Assembly: GCA_904066235.2 (NCBI GenBank) | Contig: CAJFCV020000004.1 | Coordinates: forward strand, 1,984,001 to 2,048,000 | Length of the DNA: 64,000 nt | Direction of reading: 5' to 3' | Origin: Bursaphelenchus xylophilus | Lineage: Eukaryota > Nematoda > Chromadorea > Rhabditida > Aphelenchoididae | Shown: piece by piece, positions 21,701 to 32,662 of the stretch | How positions within the stretch are numbered: the first letter of the stretch is position 1 | Layout: every line of letters begins with the position of its first letter | Translations under genes and position numbers: made by a program | The notes under the pieces: generated by a model | Seen by the model: the letters and a program-made list of their open reading frames with translations, nothing else | Databases searched by the model: none | What the model was told of the DNA's origin: nothing

Positions 21701-24120
21701 AGTCGCAAAATTTGATGCGCGACTACGGCCAGGCAAGAAATTTTGCTTCGACAAATCCACATTATTTTCCCGACAGACCGATATAAATCCACTGAGATGA
21801 AATCGATCAATACGAAGGGGCAGTAGAGGCGGAAGCCCAAAAAAAGGTTGTAGCAGCTGACTACGTGGCCTGGCAAACCGGCTGGATGCCCGGGGGAGGC
21901 TCAGCGAAGATCTACAACGCGTCAACTTTTTCAATTTCAGCCACAGCCAACCTTACCTCAGTTTTCTTGATCCTGAGCTATTTGTATTACACAATGACAG
22001 TCCTGATCCAGTGGCAAAAACGTGCCATTTTGAATCCGGGAAATATCAAAAAAAGTGGCAAAATGCCTCCCTCTCCAAATGAAACAAATCCGTTTTGAAG
22101 GCCGCGCGCTTTCCCTCATAAAAAACTTTTGAAATCGGAGTTTTTTGCACTTGGAGAGGGAGGCATTTTGCCACATTTTTTGATATTTCCCTGATGCAAA
22201 ATGGCACTTTTTTTGCCACTGGATCCGTTCCGCCACTGTACAATAGCCCAGGATCAATAAAACTAACATAAGGATAGCTGTAGCTGAAATCAAAAAAGTT
22301 GGCGTGTTGTAAGTCTTCGCTGAGCCTCCCCCGAGCATCCAGCAGGTTTGCCAGGCCACGTAGACAGCTGCTACAACCTGTTTTTGGGTTCTCGCGTCTA
22401 CTGCCCCTTCGTATTGATCGATTTCATCTCTATGGATCTAAATCAGTGTGTTGGGAAAATAATGTGGATTTGTCGCAGCAAAATCTCTCGCCTTGTCTCT
22501 GCCTGTACTGTAACATTAAACAGAGCAAAACTTTCTCAAAAAAATAAACATGCATAAGTTTCACTCAGATAATGATATTATTATTGTGGTAATAGAGGTA
22601 AAATACCTCAAAAAAGGCGATAGACTATCCTAGCCCCTCAAACTTTTACATTGCTAGACGTACGCGCAAGTTCACAAAGATTTTCACTTACTTTCAATCT
22701 TCATCCCGACCTTGAGGCATTTCTTGTAGCGACAGAATGGGCAGATCACGCGGACTGCTGGAATAAAAGAGAATACGCTTCCGGCTTGATAATCAACAAA
22801 GAAATAGGAATCAGAACAGGAAAGGGATTGGTAACGGGAAATTTCGGGAGGACTACAAGAAGTTGTGGGCCTTTCTGACTGCGTTTTTGGTTTGTGCCGG
22901 TAGAAAGATAAGAATATTGGATTTGAATAACCTCTATAGTAGAAATAAGCACGAAACTTCAGTGGTCTTTGTGGCCGAGAAAGTGCGCGAAAAGCGGAGA
23001 GCGGTCAGAGAAAACCCACTTTTTGGCCGTATCTTTGTCTGTTTCGTATGGAAAAAACTTATTTTTTGTGGAAAAATTACTTTCTACGATAGAAATAGGC
23101 ATGAAACTTTTCATGGAAAAATTCGGCAAAAAAATGTCAAATTTTTTCCAACCTTCGACTAAAAAATCTCTGTCATTTCTACAAAGCGCGAGCTAGAAGT
23201 CTCACACATGCTCTAGAAAAGATTATTGCAGAAATGACTGATTTTTAGTCAAAAGTTGGAAAAAATGTGGCACTTTTGGGCGGATTTTTCGCATGAAAAG
23301 TTTCATGCCTATTTCTACCATAGAGGGTAATTTTTCCGCAAAAAAATCAATTTTTTCCGCACGAAACAGACAAAGATACGGCCAAAAAGTGTTTTCTCTC
23401 TGACCGCTCTCCGCATTTCGCGTACTCTCTCGGCGACAAAGATCGTTGAGTATCTCGGCTGCTCCTGCAAGCCAAACCTTTCCGGAATTGGCCTGTAGAG
23501 GAATTTTGCACACCTGACATGTGTGAAAAGCTTTGAAAAATCGAAGATCTCTCTCTGGTTTGGAAGTCCCTCGTAAACAAATGCAAAAAAAATCGTAGTA
23601 TGGGACATATTTCGCCATGGCACAAAATCTACGATTCTCACTACACTACAAAATTTACGACTCTTTGTTTGTGAAATAAAGCCGTGTGCCAGGATTCGAA
23701 AGAATCGTGGTTTGTGCCAAATATCATGGCAATCCATGAGGGGGCTGAATTTTGTGGCCGAACAAAAAACTCTACCAGCTTAGCAGAGTTTAGTTTTCTG
23801 CTAAATTCACAGAAAGTGGTCGTATCAGGCGTGATCTCACTTCGAAAAAATACTGCTATAATATGCCAACGGCTTACTTTTCGTAATCGGACAGTCCCCA
23901 TTCAGCCCGCACTTGTACTGCTTCTTCAAAACCACGGCGCGTCGAAAGAAAGCGGCACCTGAAAGTACTGTAAGTGAGCAGTAGATGCCTTACAAGGTCG
24001 ACAGGTCGTTGCTCCAAAATGGGTCCGCGCCGGCGTCGCGAAACAGACCTTGCATTCGCAGTCCGACGAAGAGCCTGGCCGAGGACTCGAGGGCTCGGTA
24101 TCCTCTCCATTCGAACTCAT
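18756..24120 (-). CDS. Nuclear hormone receptor, nematode-type (receptor 2)
   Basis: Paralog of receptor 1. Exons in coding order: 24120-23994, 23958-23878, 22757-22692, 21487-21192, 20502-20214, 19003-18756; 1107 nt, 368 aa, all phases consistent. The first 18 or so residues are acidic/Ser-rich (MSSNGEDTEPSSPRPGSSS). Zinc finger 1 is CKVC...TCRPC with CRPCAAFFRR; finger 2 ends CPFCRYKKCLKVGM. The LBD has FDKTGPKRR, LYLNSLYFRADDSKLL and AALAGIILWRD. Exons 2 and 3 are identical in length (81 and 66 nt) to those of receptor 1. The single 289-nt exon 5 equals receptor 1 exons 5 plus 6 (176 + 113), so one intron was gained or lost. Introns hold R4, R5, MITE A and MITE B copies. Target genes and ligand unknown. 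Confidence 0.87.
19060..19825. repeat. R5 element split by a nested MITE family A
   Basis: The R5 terminus (GGGTCGACGGCAGTTCGGGT) at 19060 is interrupted by a family A palindrome variant at 19100-19362 and resumes with AAAAAGTTGTAAGAAGTGCC, ending GACCCGAAAAGTCG near 19822. Intron between receptor 2 exons 5 and 6. Confidence 0.65.
19840..20190. repeat. R4 repeat arm
   Basis: Contains the R4 words GCCGAGAGAGTACGC, AAAATTGATTTTTTGTGGAA, TGCAAAGCGCGAGCTA and GAGCGTCGCACTTGG. It abuts exon 5 of receptor 2. Single arm. Confidence 0.6.
20612..21150. repeat. MITE family A copy and second copy of the 9021-type element
   Basis: 20612-20867 is a near-complete family A palindrome. 20905-21150 is a close copy of the element at 9021-9265 and ends about 40 bp from receptor 2 exon 4. 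Intron 4 of receptor 2. Confidence 0.7.
21560..21780. repeat. MITE family B, one copy and a facing half
   Basis: CAGTCTGTCGGGAAAATAATG at 21630 pairs with CATTATTTTCCCGAC ending near 21779. A further inverted end at about 21572-21592 faces it. Intron 3 of receptor 2. Confidence 0.6.
21795..22432. repeat. R5 inverted repeat with MITE family A at its centre
   Basis: Arms 21795-21960 and 22270-22432 are reverse complements (AATCGATCAATACGAAGGGG; CTACGTGGCCTGGCAAAC). A complete family A palindrome (21990-22242) sits between them. Intron 3 of receptor 2. Confidence 0.7.
22900..23680. repeat. R4 repeat arms
   Basis: Several R4 stretches in both orientations: 22930-23210 and 23222-23470 share TTTCATGCCTATTTCTACC and GGCCAAAAAGTG. 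23500-23670 matches 3010-3160 (CACCTGACATGTGTG-like, AAATCTACGATTCTC). Intron 2 of receptor 2. No gene. Confidence 0.55.
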
Positions 24121-24251
24121 CGCAAAACGAACTAAGAGGGACGGAATATTAGATTTGCTACCAGTTCGTCCGCAAAGTCGCTGAAGTGGTTATTGCGACA
24201 TGCACTGTGCAAAAAGTTCCTTTCAGGTATCGAAATTTACAAGACAAGTAT

Positions 24252-24939
24252 ACCTCAAGTGCGACGCTCAGATTTTGATAAAACTTGGCACAGATTAAGA
24301 ATGTTTTTTTCTAAAACATATGCAAGAATCCTAGCTCGCGCTTTGCAGAAACAACCGAGATTTTTAGACCAAACGTCGAGTGCGAAAATTTGACACTTTT
24401 TGCCGAATTTCGGCACGAAAAGTTTCATGCCTATTTCTACCATAGAGGGTAATGTTTCCACAAAAAATCAAATTTTTCCGCACGAAACGAGCAATTATGA
24501 CCAAAAAGTGTTTTTCTCTCTGGCCGCTCTCCGCGTTTAGTGTACTCTCTCGGCGGCAAAGATTGTTCAATATCTCAGCGGAGGTTTTAGTCCGTGCTTT
24601 GCAAGGTCCACTCAGATATTGAACAATCTTTGCCGCCGAGAGAGTGCGCAAAACGCCGAGAGCGGTCAGAGTGAAAAACACTTTTTGGCCATAACTTCGC
24701 AAGTTTCGTGCGGAAAAACTTGATTTTTTGTGGAAATATTACCCTCTATGGTAGAAATAGTGATGCAACTTTTCGCACCGAAATTCGACAAAAAGTCTCA
24801 AATTTCCTGTCGACTTTCAATCTAAAAATCTCGCTTGTTTCTGCAAAGCGCGAGCTAGGATTCTCGCATAGATTTTAGAAAAGATTACTCTAAATTTGTG
24901 CCAAGTTTCCTCAAAATCTGAGCGTCGCACTTGAGGTAC
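24252..24939. repeat. Complete R4 palindrome
   Basis: Arms of about 335 bp run from ACCTCAAGTGCGACGCTCAG to its reverse complement ending GCGTCGCACTTGAGGT, with a short spacer near 24590-24605. Located 130 bp upstream of the receptor 2 start codon, so it may sit in its promoter region. No ORF. Confidence 0.75.
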
Positions 24940-25624
24940 TTCCCCTGGGAATTTGCGTCAAGCTCCGTCGAAATTTTCGCCTCGAACCAAATGAAAGACT
25001 CTAATTGAACTCTAACCTTGTAAAACGCATCCGAAAAAAAAACTAAAAAGGCGTATAAACTGATCAACAATCGCCTAATTTAACTTTTAGTTTCAGAATT
25101 ACACTCTTTAAACAGGTGTAACAATCCTAATCAAAGAGTCTGGAGCTTCCCAAACATATTGAAAGAACCAAAATTTCTTCCTGTTTTTAATTTCGACTTA
25201 GCAACCCCTTCTCTCCCGTCGCTAGAGTTGTGGTTTGTGATCAAAAGTCGGCGTGACATGCAAGAACAACATGGCTTTATGCCACAAACTACACGCCCAA
25301 ATGTAGTAAAATTGGACGAGATATCGGTGTTTACACACCAACCAGGGTTCAAGTTTTCTCCGTGCATGTATAGTAGGGAAAACAAATGCAAAAAAATCTT
25401 TTTTGAGGCTTCGATTTTTTTGAAAGTAAAAATTGGTCGACGATCAAGTCCGTTCGCGAACGGACTCGATCGTTGCTCAGAAATCTGCTATTATTAAGTC
25501 CGTTCACAAGCCGCTCGAGTGATTTTTGCGACATCCCCGTGGATGTCGCAAAGATCACTTTAGCGACTTTACAAACTGACTGCTAACCAGCAGATTCCTG
25601 AAAGCTTTGCAAATTTCCTCAACG

Positions 25625-26005
25625 CTCTTATAGCATAACGTGACTTTTATATTTTCTTACTAGAGTAAAGTAAAGATGAAATTTTTTGAGTTTTTTCTAA
25701 AAATTGTGAATTCAGGGGCTTTCGATGGCGCTGATTTCGAAAATCATGTCCATTTTTTCCGAATATTACAGTGTTGTGTTACGGAGTAATGTAAAAATGT
25801 AATTTTTTGTAATATGTAAAAATCACAATTTACATTACTCTGCAACACAAGATTGTAAATTTGGGAAAAAATGAGCATGATTTTCGAAATCAGCGCCATC
25901 GAAAGCCCCTAAATCCACAATTTCTAGAGAAAATTCAAAAAATTTCATTTTTACTTCACTGTAATAAGAAAATGTAAAGTCATATAAAATACACATTTTT
26001 TACAA
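25625..26005. repeat. Palindromic element with GGCGCTGATTTCGAAAATCA arms
   Basis: Inverted arms around a centre near 25815: GGGGCTTTCGATGGCGCTGA at about 25715 pairs with CAGCGCCATCGAAAGCCCC at about 25895. The inner word is shared with the larger palindromes at about 41.1 and 54.7 kb and a fragment at 8868. Non-coding. Confidence 0.7.
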
Positions 26006-26124
26006 TGCCATAAGGCCGTTGAGAAAACCCGCAAGGATTTCAAAAACGAAAATTTGACAAAAAATATAAAAATTCAGTTTTCCTGAGGGTCTGTTTACAC
26101 TGCATATTAACCTTGAAGAAAATT

Positions 26125-27438
26125 TACAAGGAAAGTACTTCGATGGGTACGGAGTTACAGGTCGACACATGTATCAAAAAATCGCAACATTTTTCTGATT
26201 CAGAATATGTAAGAATTAGCCGCCCAATTTTGGTTTGTATGGGTGAAAAAACCTTCAGAACTTTTTTCGCAACACCACGCAAAAATGCCTGTTTGACCAA
26301 GTTTTTACCAATTCAAAAGCTTTGTTTTGAGGTCAAGTAAATCCTGACATCTTGACAGACCTTAAAAAAATCAAATTTGATTCATACCACACCTTAATAG
26401 TAGTTCCAATGCAAAAAGGGGCATGATATTTTAAGGCTGGTCAAGATGCCAGGGTTTACTTTAGCTCAAAACAAAACTTTTGAATTGGTAAAAACCTGGT
26501 CAAAAATGCATTTGCGTGGTGTTGCGAGAAAAGTTCTGAGGGGTTTTAGCCCTCACAAACCAAAATCGGGCAGCTAATTTTTGCATCGTCTGAATCAGAA
26601 AAAAATTGTGATTTTTTGACATATGTCTTGACCTGTAACTCCATACCCCATAAAAGTACTCTCCTTGTTAGCACTTTCCCATAATATTCGGCTGCAGAGT
26701 CATACCAACCCAAGCGCCACTACCCCGCAGTAAGCAAAGACGTAATGAGAATTCATCGCGTCAAGTGCTTCACGTGGCTTGCGATGCTTGCAATAGATTT
26801 AGTGAGTCTGTGCTTTATGACATTCGGGGATTTCAACTGGGTCAATACCAAAAAAAAAGCGAACATTTTCCAGCACAATGTTTTCGATTTCTTCGAAATT
26901 CTGCAGCATAAAAAACATGGTTTTTAAAGGTTTTTTTTGTGTTAAAAAACAATTTGGATTCAAAAAGTGATACTTTTTGATACCAAATCTAAAATTTTCA
27001 GTTTAAACTAAGATTTTTTTAATTAAAATTGTTCATTCCACAAAAAAATCTTAATAAATATTGTACATGAGCTGTTGCTGGGAGCATATGTTCGGAGAAA
27101 TCAGTAGTAAGACACTTAAATCTGAGTAAAACCTCCTAAAATACGAGCAAAATAAAAATTTTGTCCCAAAATTAAGACAAAAACTATTAAAAATCGCCAA
27201 AAATAACCAATTTTGAGCCAAAAAACTCAAAATACAACTAGAAAAACACAAGAATTTAGGGCTAAAAATCACTCGGATTGGTGGGAAATCAAAATTTCCC
27301 AAAAAAAATCTATCAAAAAAACTGTGTAGAACATTGATAAATCAAAACAGGAAAGATTCACATACAATTAGCAACACCTTAGTCCTATTTGAGCCTAAAA
27401 ATGTTTGATATTCACCATGAATAAGGTCAAAACTTTGA
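26125..27438. repeat. R2 element, then AT-rich spacer
   Basis: 26125-26675 is a complete R2 palindrome (AGGAAAGTACTTCGATGGGT to GTACTCTCCTTGT). 26680-27438 is AT-rich and forms the 3' flank of ari-2; nothing else recognised. Short open frames here have no family signature. Confidence 0.6.
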
Positions 27439-30141
27439 TTAATTGAAGAAATCCTGTAACAAGGTTCTTCTTTTCTGTTCTGCCACATGCATTTGGTTCT
27501 CCAGGTCTCCGCGGTCGGTGGTTTCGGCGCGCTCCACCTTCCAGGACAGCTCTTCGATCTCTTTTTCCAGCTGGGCTTGTTGGTATTGGAACTGAAATAA
27601 AAAAATCAAAAAAAAAATCAAAAATTTCGCTTAAAAAATCAGTATTCTATTACATGCGTCAGGTACAATTTTTCCACAAAAAAAAATCAATTTTGTCCAC
27701 CTCAAACCCGCTTAGATACGGCCAAAAACAATTTTTGTCTAACCACTCTCCTACTTTTCCATGCTCTCTCATATGACCTCAAAAACTTTCGTAATATCTC
27801 CTTTGCTTCTGCAAATCACGTGCCCAAATTTTCATGCATTGATTTGTGGCCTATTTACAATCTCTATGCAAAATTTCAAGCGAATATCAAATTCACAACC
27901 AATTTATATTACACTTTAGACACAAAAACAATCTCTCATTTCCAAGTCAAATTTATCCTCTAATTTCCTCTCCATATCACCTCTTCCACGTCAAAATAAA
28001 TTATCATCACACTAAAAGCATTCCCAACCACCTACCAGTTCCTTTCTCGGATCCCCGTCCATATAATAGGCGAATGGATATGTGTACTGTAAGGTATATC
28101 TGCACTTGGTAAGTAGGGACGCCGCGTCATGAAGATACTGCCAATCTATCCATGTGCCCTCATGGTTGGCCACTTTCTCGTCAATCTTGGCCTTGATTTT
28201 GTTTCGGAGGTCTTCTTCCATTTTCAAACTTTTGCTGTGATTTTCGAAACGTTCAAAGTAATGTAAGTATTTCTCCAGTGCTCTTCGGGCCTTGAGATGA
28301 TTGGCTTCTTGTGCGATCGCCGGGTTCTCTCGATACCTGGAGCATTCGTAGTACTCGGAGCCGTGGGATTTCCAGTCTGAAAAAATTTTCTGTTAGTACA
28401 TCAAGTGTAATATAAATGGTAAAAACAATTTTTGAAACAGCTAATAAGCCCTAAATATCCTTAAAATTCTTTCGCAAAAGCATTCAGCCTAATTGCCAGC
28501 TCAGAATCAGCAATCCTTCAGATTTTTTATATTACACATGACAGATTTGGTATTTTTGAATCAAAATCAACATCACGACCTCTTTTATACAAAATCATAT
28601 ACTCCAAAATCTCAAATCTGACCTAATCTTCCAACTGAACCATCAATTCCATTTCGTTTTACCTAAAAACCAACAAAAAAATTCAAAATTCTTACCTCTA
28701 AAGCACATCCAACAAAAATGATGTTTGCATTTGGTGCACTGCATGTGATTGCAACCTCCATTCTTTTCGATGCATGCATGACAGTTCGGACAGTCCTTCG
28801 TGTGCGCACTGATATAATTGGCGGTCTCCGAGTCATCAGCGCACTTCACTTGCCATTTCTTCAGGATGTCACAGGTCGCCGGTGCGTGGTAATCCTGGCC
28901 GCATTTTATACTGAAACACGTCAATATTCGTTCATTCTTATCTAAATTTCCAATCCACAAAAAAAAATAAATCGACTTACCAATAGGAAGTTTCGCATTT
29001 CGTGCAAATACATCTGTGGGGTTTGTCCGATTTGCAGTACGAAATCATCTGACAATTAACGCCGGGACAGAACCGCAGATACGGATTGGACTGAATAAAC
29101 TCCCGGAAACAATTCCGTTCGTATTTGTCGCGCACATCCGGAGTGTTGGGGATGATTTTGGCGACAAAATCTTCAGTGCAATATAACTGGCAATGTTGCT
29201 GCATACACTCGATTCTGATGGAATTTCCTACAATTTTTTTATTAGAAAAGAGGAATCATAGTATAAGAAAGATTATTGGTCAATAAATTTAATGAAATCT
29301 TGGGATATTTTACCAAAAATAAACAAAACATTATACATGACCCATGTACAATATAATTTTGCCAAAAATCAGGAGATTTCGAAAATTTTCAACTAGAATC
29401 TGGACTCAAACGCACAGAAATCAGCTTCTTCTTCTATCGGAGACCTAAAAATCAAACAAAAACATCGAAAAATCTTACCGTCGTCAACTTGAGTCCTCAT
29501 GTACGCAATCCAGCACTCATCGCAGAACGGATGGCCGCAAATCAGCGTGCTGAGACTCTCATTCTGTTCGCAACATACTCCACATTCATTCTCCGAACTC
29601 TTGGCTTCAATTTCAACCGGCTGGGACTTGGATTTCGGTGAGATTCGAGGCCTTTTTGTACTCAACAAAGAACTACTCGAACTGGTGGGAATATCTGATT
29701 TTGCGGTCTTCTCAATCGTTTTCAACCCGTTCTTCTCCAAGAATCTCGCCGGATCTTGGGTGTATTCCTCTTGAATCCGCGCGATATCCCAGTTATTTAG
29801 ACATAATACCAGCTTGGCGTGAGAGGGAACGAAGCTCGGAATCGCGTCGCAAAGCTTGGCAACCTCATTGTTGATGAGCGTCTCGACTTCAGCGACCGTT
29901 AGACACTGATAGTCGACGGATTCTGGATCGGCATTTGTGGTTTCTGGCTCAAAATGGTAGGAATCGTCGTAGTAATCAACTAAAATTATATAAATAAAGT
30001 TGATCATCCAAAGAAAATGAAATTTTTTTCGATGAAAGGCAGCTCCGAGGCTTTTTGAAGGTATCTAAACCAGAAACAACAATAAAAAAAGGACATACCA
30101 TCATAATCTCCGCAATCGGAATAATCGTCACCCGAGTCCAT
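27439..30141 (-). CDS. ari-2: ARI-2 / ARIH2-type RBR E3 ubiquitin ligase
   Basis: Exons in coding order: 30141-30099, 29979-29479, 29227-28981, 28910-28696, 28376-28036, 27591-27439; 1500 nt, 499 aa, close to human ARIH2. RING1 starts near residue 147 (CGVCCEQ...[10 protein letters not shown]). The IBR follows ([29 protein letters not shown]). RING2 is [20 protein letters not shown], with Cys317 the expected ubiquitin-accepting residue. The C-terminal Ariadne helices ([59 protein letters not shown]) are the ARIH2 rather than ARIH1 form. RBR ligases accept ubiquitin from an E2 onto the RING2 Cys and pass it to substrate; ARIH2 works with neddylated CUL5 ligases in other animals. The N-terminus is acidic ([14 protein letters not shown]). 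An acceptor (TTTTCAG) lies about 31 bp before the ATG. Divergent from ogdh-1. Introns carry the TTTATATTAC motif. Confidence 0.93.
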
Positions 30142-32662
30142 CACAATGCCTCTCTCTTCTCCGTGATACAACTGAAAACAACGAACATTAAAAACACAGA
30201 TTACCCCTCAACGTCATTAGACCATTAAAATCAAGGCTAATGACGTCTTCGGAGAAACGCTCGCAATTCCCGATACTATACTACACACATAAAAATTTAA
30301 TATTTTTGTGACAATAAGCAGGAAGAAAGAGCTTATTCGTGCTCGAGGATTATCCGCCTTTTACAACGTACATCACTCACCAACCGGATATCGGCAAAAA
30401 GAAGAATAAAAAAGAACAGAATTTATATTACACTAGACATCACAGGACTTGAAAAACGTCTATACTCCAAAGAATTAGCAAAACCAACGGTTGAAAAAAA
30501 CAGCCAGATAAGAAATACGCGAGTTTTGTCTGTCTCGGCGATAAAATTATATTACACTTGAGTGCTGGTAAACATTATTCCATAAAAGTCGAAAACAGAG
30601 AAAAGCGCAAGCTGAAACCAGACAAAATGTCAAGATAAAAGTGCAACCAGCCTCTCCACGGGCTGACACGCCATCTCATTGATCGAAGCAACAAGGGCAA
30701 CGTCAATTCGATATTACACTTGGCATCAGATGCAAACCAGCCAAAAAAAAAGTGTTTTTTCTCCAATCTCACGTCAAAACAAGAAAGCACCAAGTACGAA
30801 TAGAGGCGAAATTACCTCCCACACCACGTACGAGCCGCATAGACACCGTTTATTTATTTTATCCCCGTCTATATTTACGCGTTTACCTCGTGGAGAACAG
30901 CCGTCCAACGGACTCGCCTGCGGGGAGAAAAAAAACTATAATTCCGTCTAGGAAATCCCTTCCGAGAAAGCGAATTTCCATTAAGTGCGCCTTCGGACGG
31001 TATTACACTCGGCGGGAGGAAATCTCTTCGCTCGACGGATTCGCGGAAAAATTTTTCTCAAAAACACATGCTCAGCTTGCCGTCAAATGATAATCACCAT
31101 CAATGTAAGAGAAATTGACGTCTTTTATCGCTCTTTGATAGAGAAATAAAGCAAGACCTGCAAATTTGGCATGTTCTTTGTTTTACACAATATTAAAGAC
31201 TAAGTCCCGGCACGAAAACAAACAGCTCTTGGCATTCCGTTTTAATTGGATAAAATTGACAATGAGGTAGAAGATGAGGGAAATCCTTGTAGTTTAGATT
31301 ATAAAGAGCTCTAGAGAGGCTTATTTGACCTATTTTTCATCGGATATGTTGGTTTTTGTGTTATGGGTATTGTTTTAGGTCATTTGAAGAAGAAATTTTA
31401 TGTTTAACATGGAGAAGACGTAGTTTTCCCCGATATTATGCAAGAATGAGTTAGACTCTGTTCATATAGATGATGTAACAACCTCTTGGTTGCGTGTAAT
31501 TGCCAAGAAAATTACTTTTTAATTATCCATGCCTTGAACATCGTGCATAGACTTTTTTTCTTTTTCCGCTCGAATTTGTGTCTGTGGGAAGATTTTGAGT
31601 AAAAAGGCCAAAAGGACAAGCCTTCCAGAAGATGTGGGTTTATTTTTTATTTCTTTGAACTGGAGTTTAGATTGTTTTTGCGTCCGTTTTTGTTGGAGTA
31701 CCACATCTCATGGACAAGGTGAAGAAAATAGTCATCTGCAAAATTTTGATGGTGGCTTTCACATCTTGACCGCATAAAAAGCCTTACTCTGACCCTTGGC
31801 TATCCGAAAAACATCGATTCACTTCTTATATTGTCTTCAAATTAGACGAACTCTCGGCTATCTTATTCACCTTCTCCTTTATTCGTTTCCCTTTCAAAAA
31901 CAGACGGCTGACGTCAGGGAGAAGAACAAAATAAAAATCCGGAGAGGACACAAGGTGTTTGTTGGCCATGTTTTTTCGGGGCCTTGAGGCTGACGCTCTG
32001 GGAACACTTCTTATCTTTTACAAAAAGTTTTTGGGTTTAGTATTTCTCGGGGGTTTTGAGGCCCTGAACCCTTGAACTTGTGCAGTTTTTTTTTGTCTTT
32101 TATTGTAGGCCAGGTCAGAGGAAAGATATTTGTAGAAATTTTAATTAGATTTAAGTTTGAAAACGCCGCTAATTGGGCGTATGTTGTTTATGGCCACCTA
32201 AAGTAATATAAAGTGTAAAATTTTGGTCTATAAAGGCGAAAATGCTGTATTTTGAAAGCTGAAGAATATTGTAAGGACTTCTGGATGATATTAAGGTCCG
32301 TCTAGAATTGATAATGTCCAAAAATCGACTTATATTATCCATCCGATCTAAACTAATATAAATTTCAAATTCTTTGTCCAAAAAAGTTTAGTCTAACTTT
32401 TTTTGACGGTTTTTATAAAATATAGATAAGAAAAAAATTTTCAGACAGTTTCCGCTTTTATTTGGCCTTTGGAATATTAAAAAATCCCACGATATTATTC
32501 TTGATGACTTAAGATAATAACCCCTGAAAAATTACTTTATGGCCGTTGAAGACTAATCCGCTTTTGTAGCTTATGGCTTACAGATGTCTTCGTGTGGCTT
32601 ATTCCAAGCCGATTTGCCTAAAATACGATGTTTTTAAAGCCTCTCATGACTTTTTCATAATA
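30142..32662. other. Intergenic region upstream of ari-2
   Basis: About 2.5 kb without a supported gene. It holds three copies of the TATATTACACT-type motif (30421, 30545, 30711) and relatives near 32198 and 32337. 30720-31080 has short open frames without family signatures. Probable regulatory and spacer DNA for the divergent ari-2/ogdh-1 pair. Confidence 0.4.

Noticed and set aside
26745..26927. Small hydrophobic open frame with an ATG
   Set aside because: AT-rich spacer with no homology, splice pattern or conserved context.
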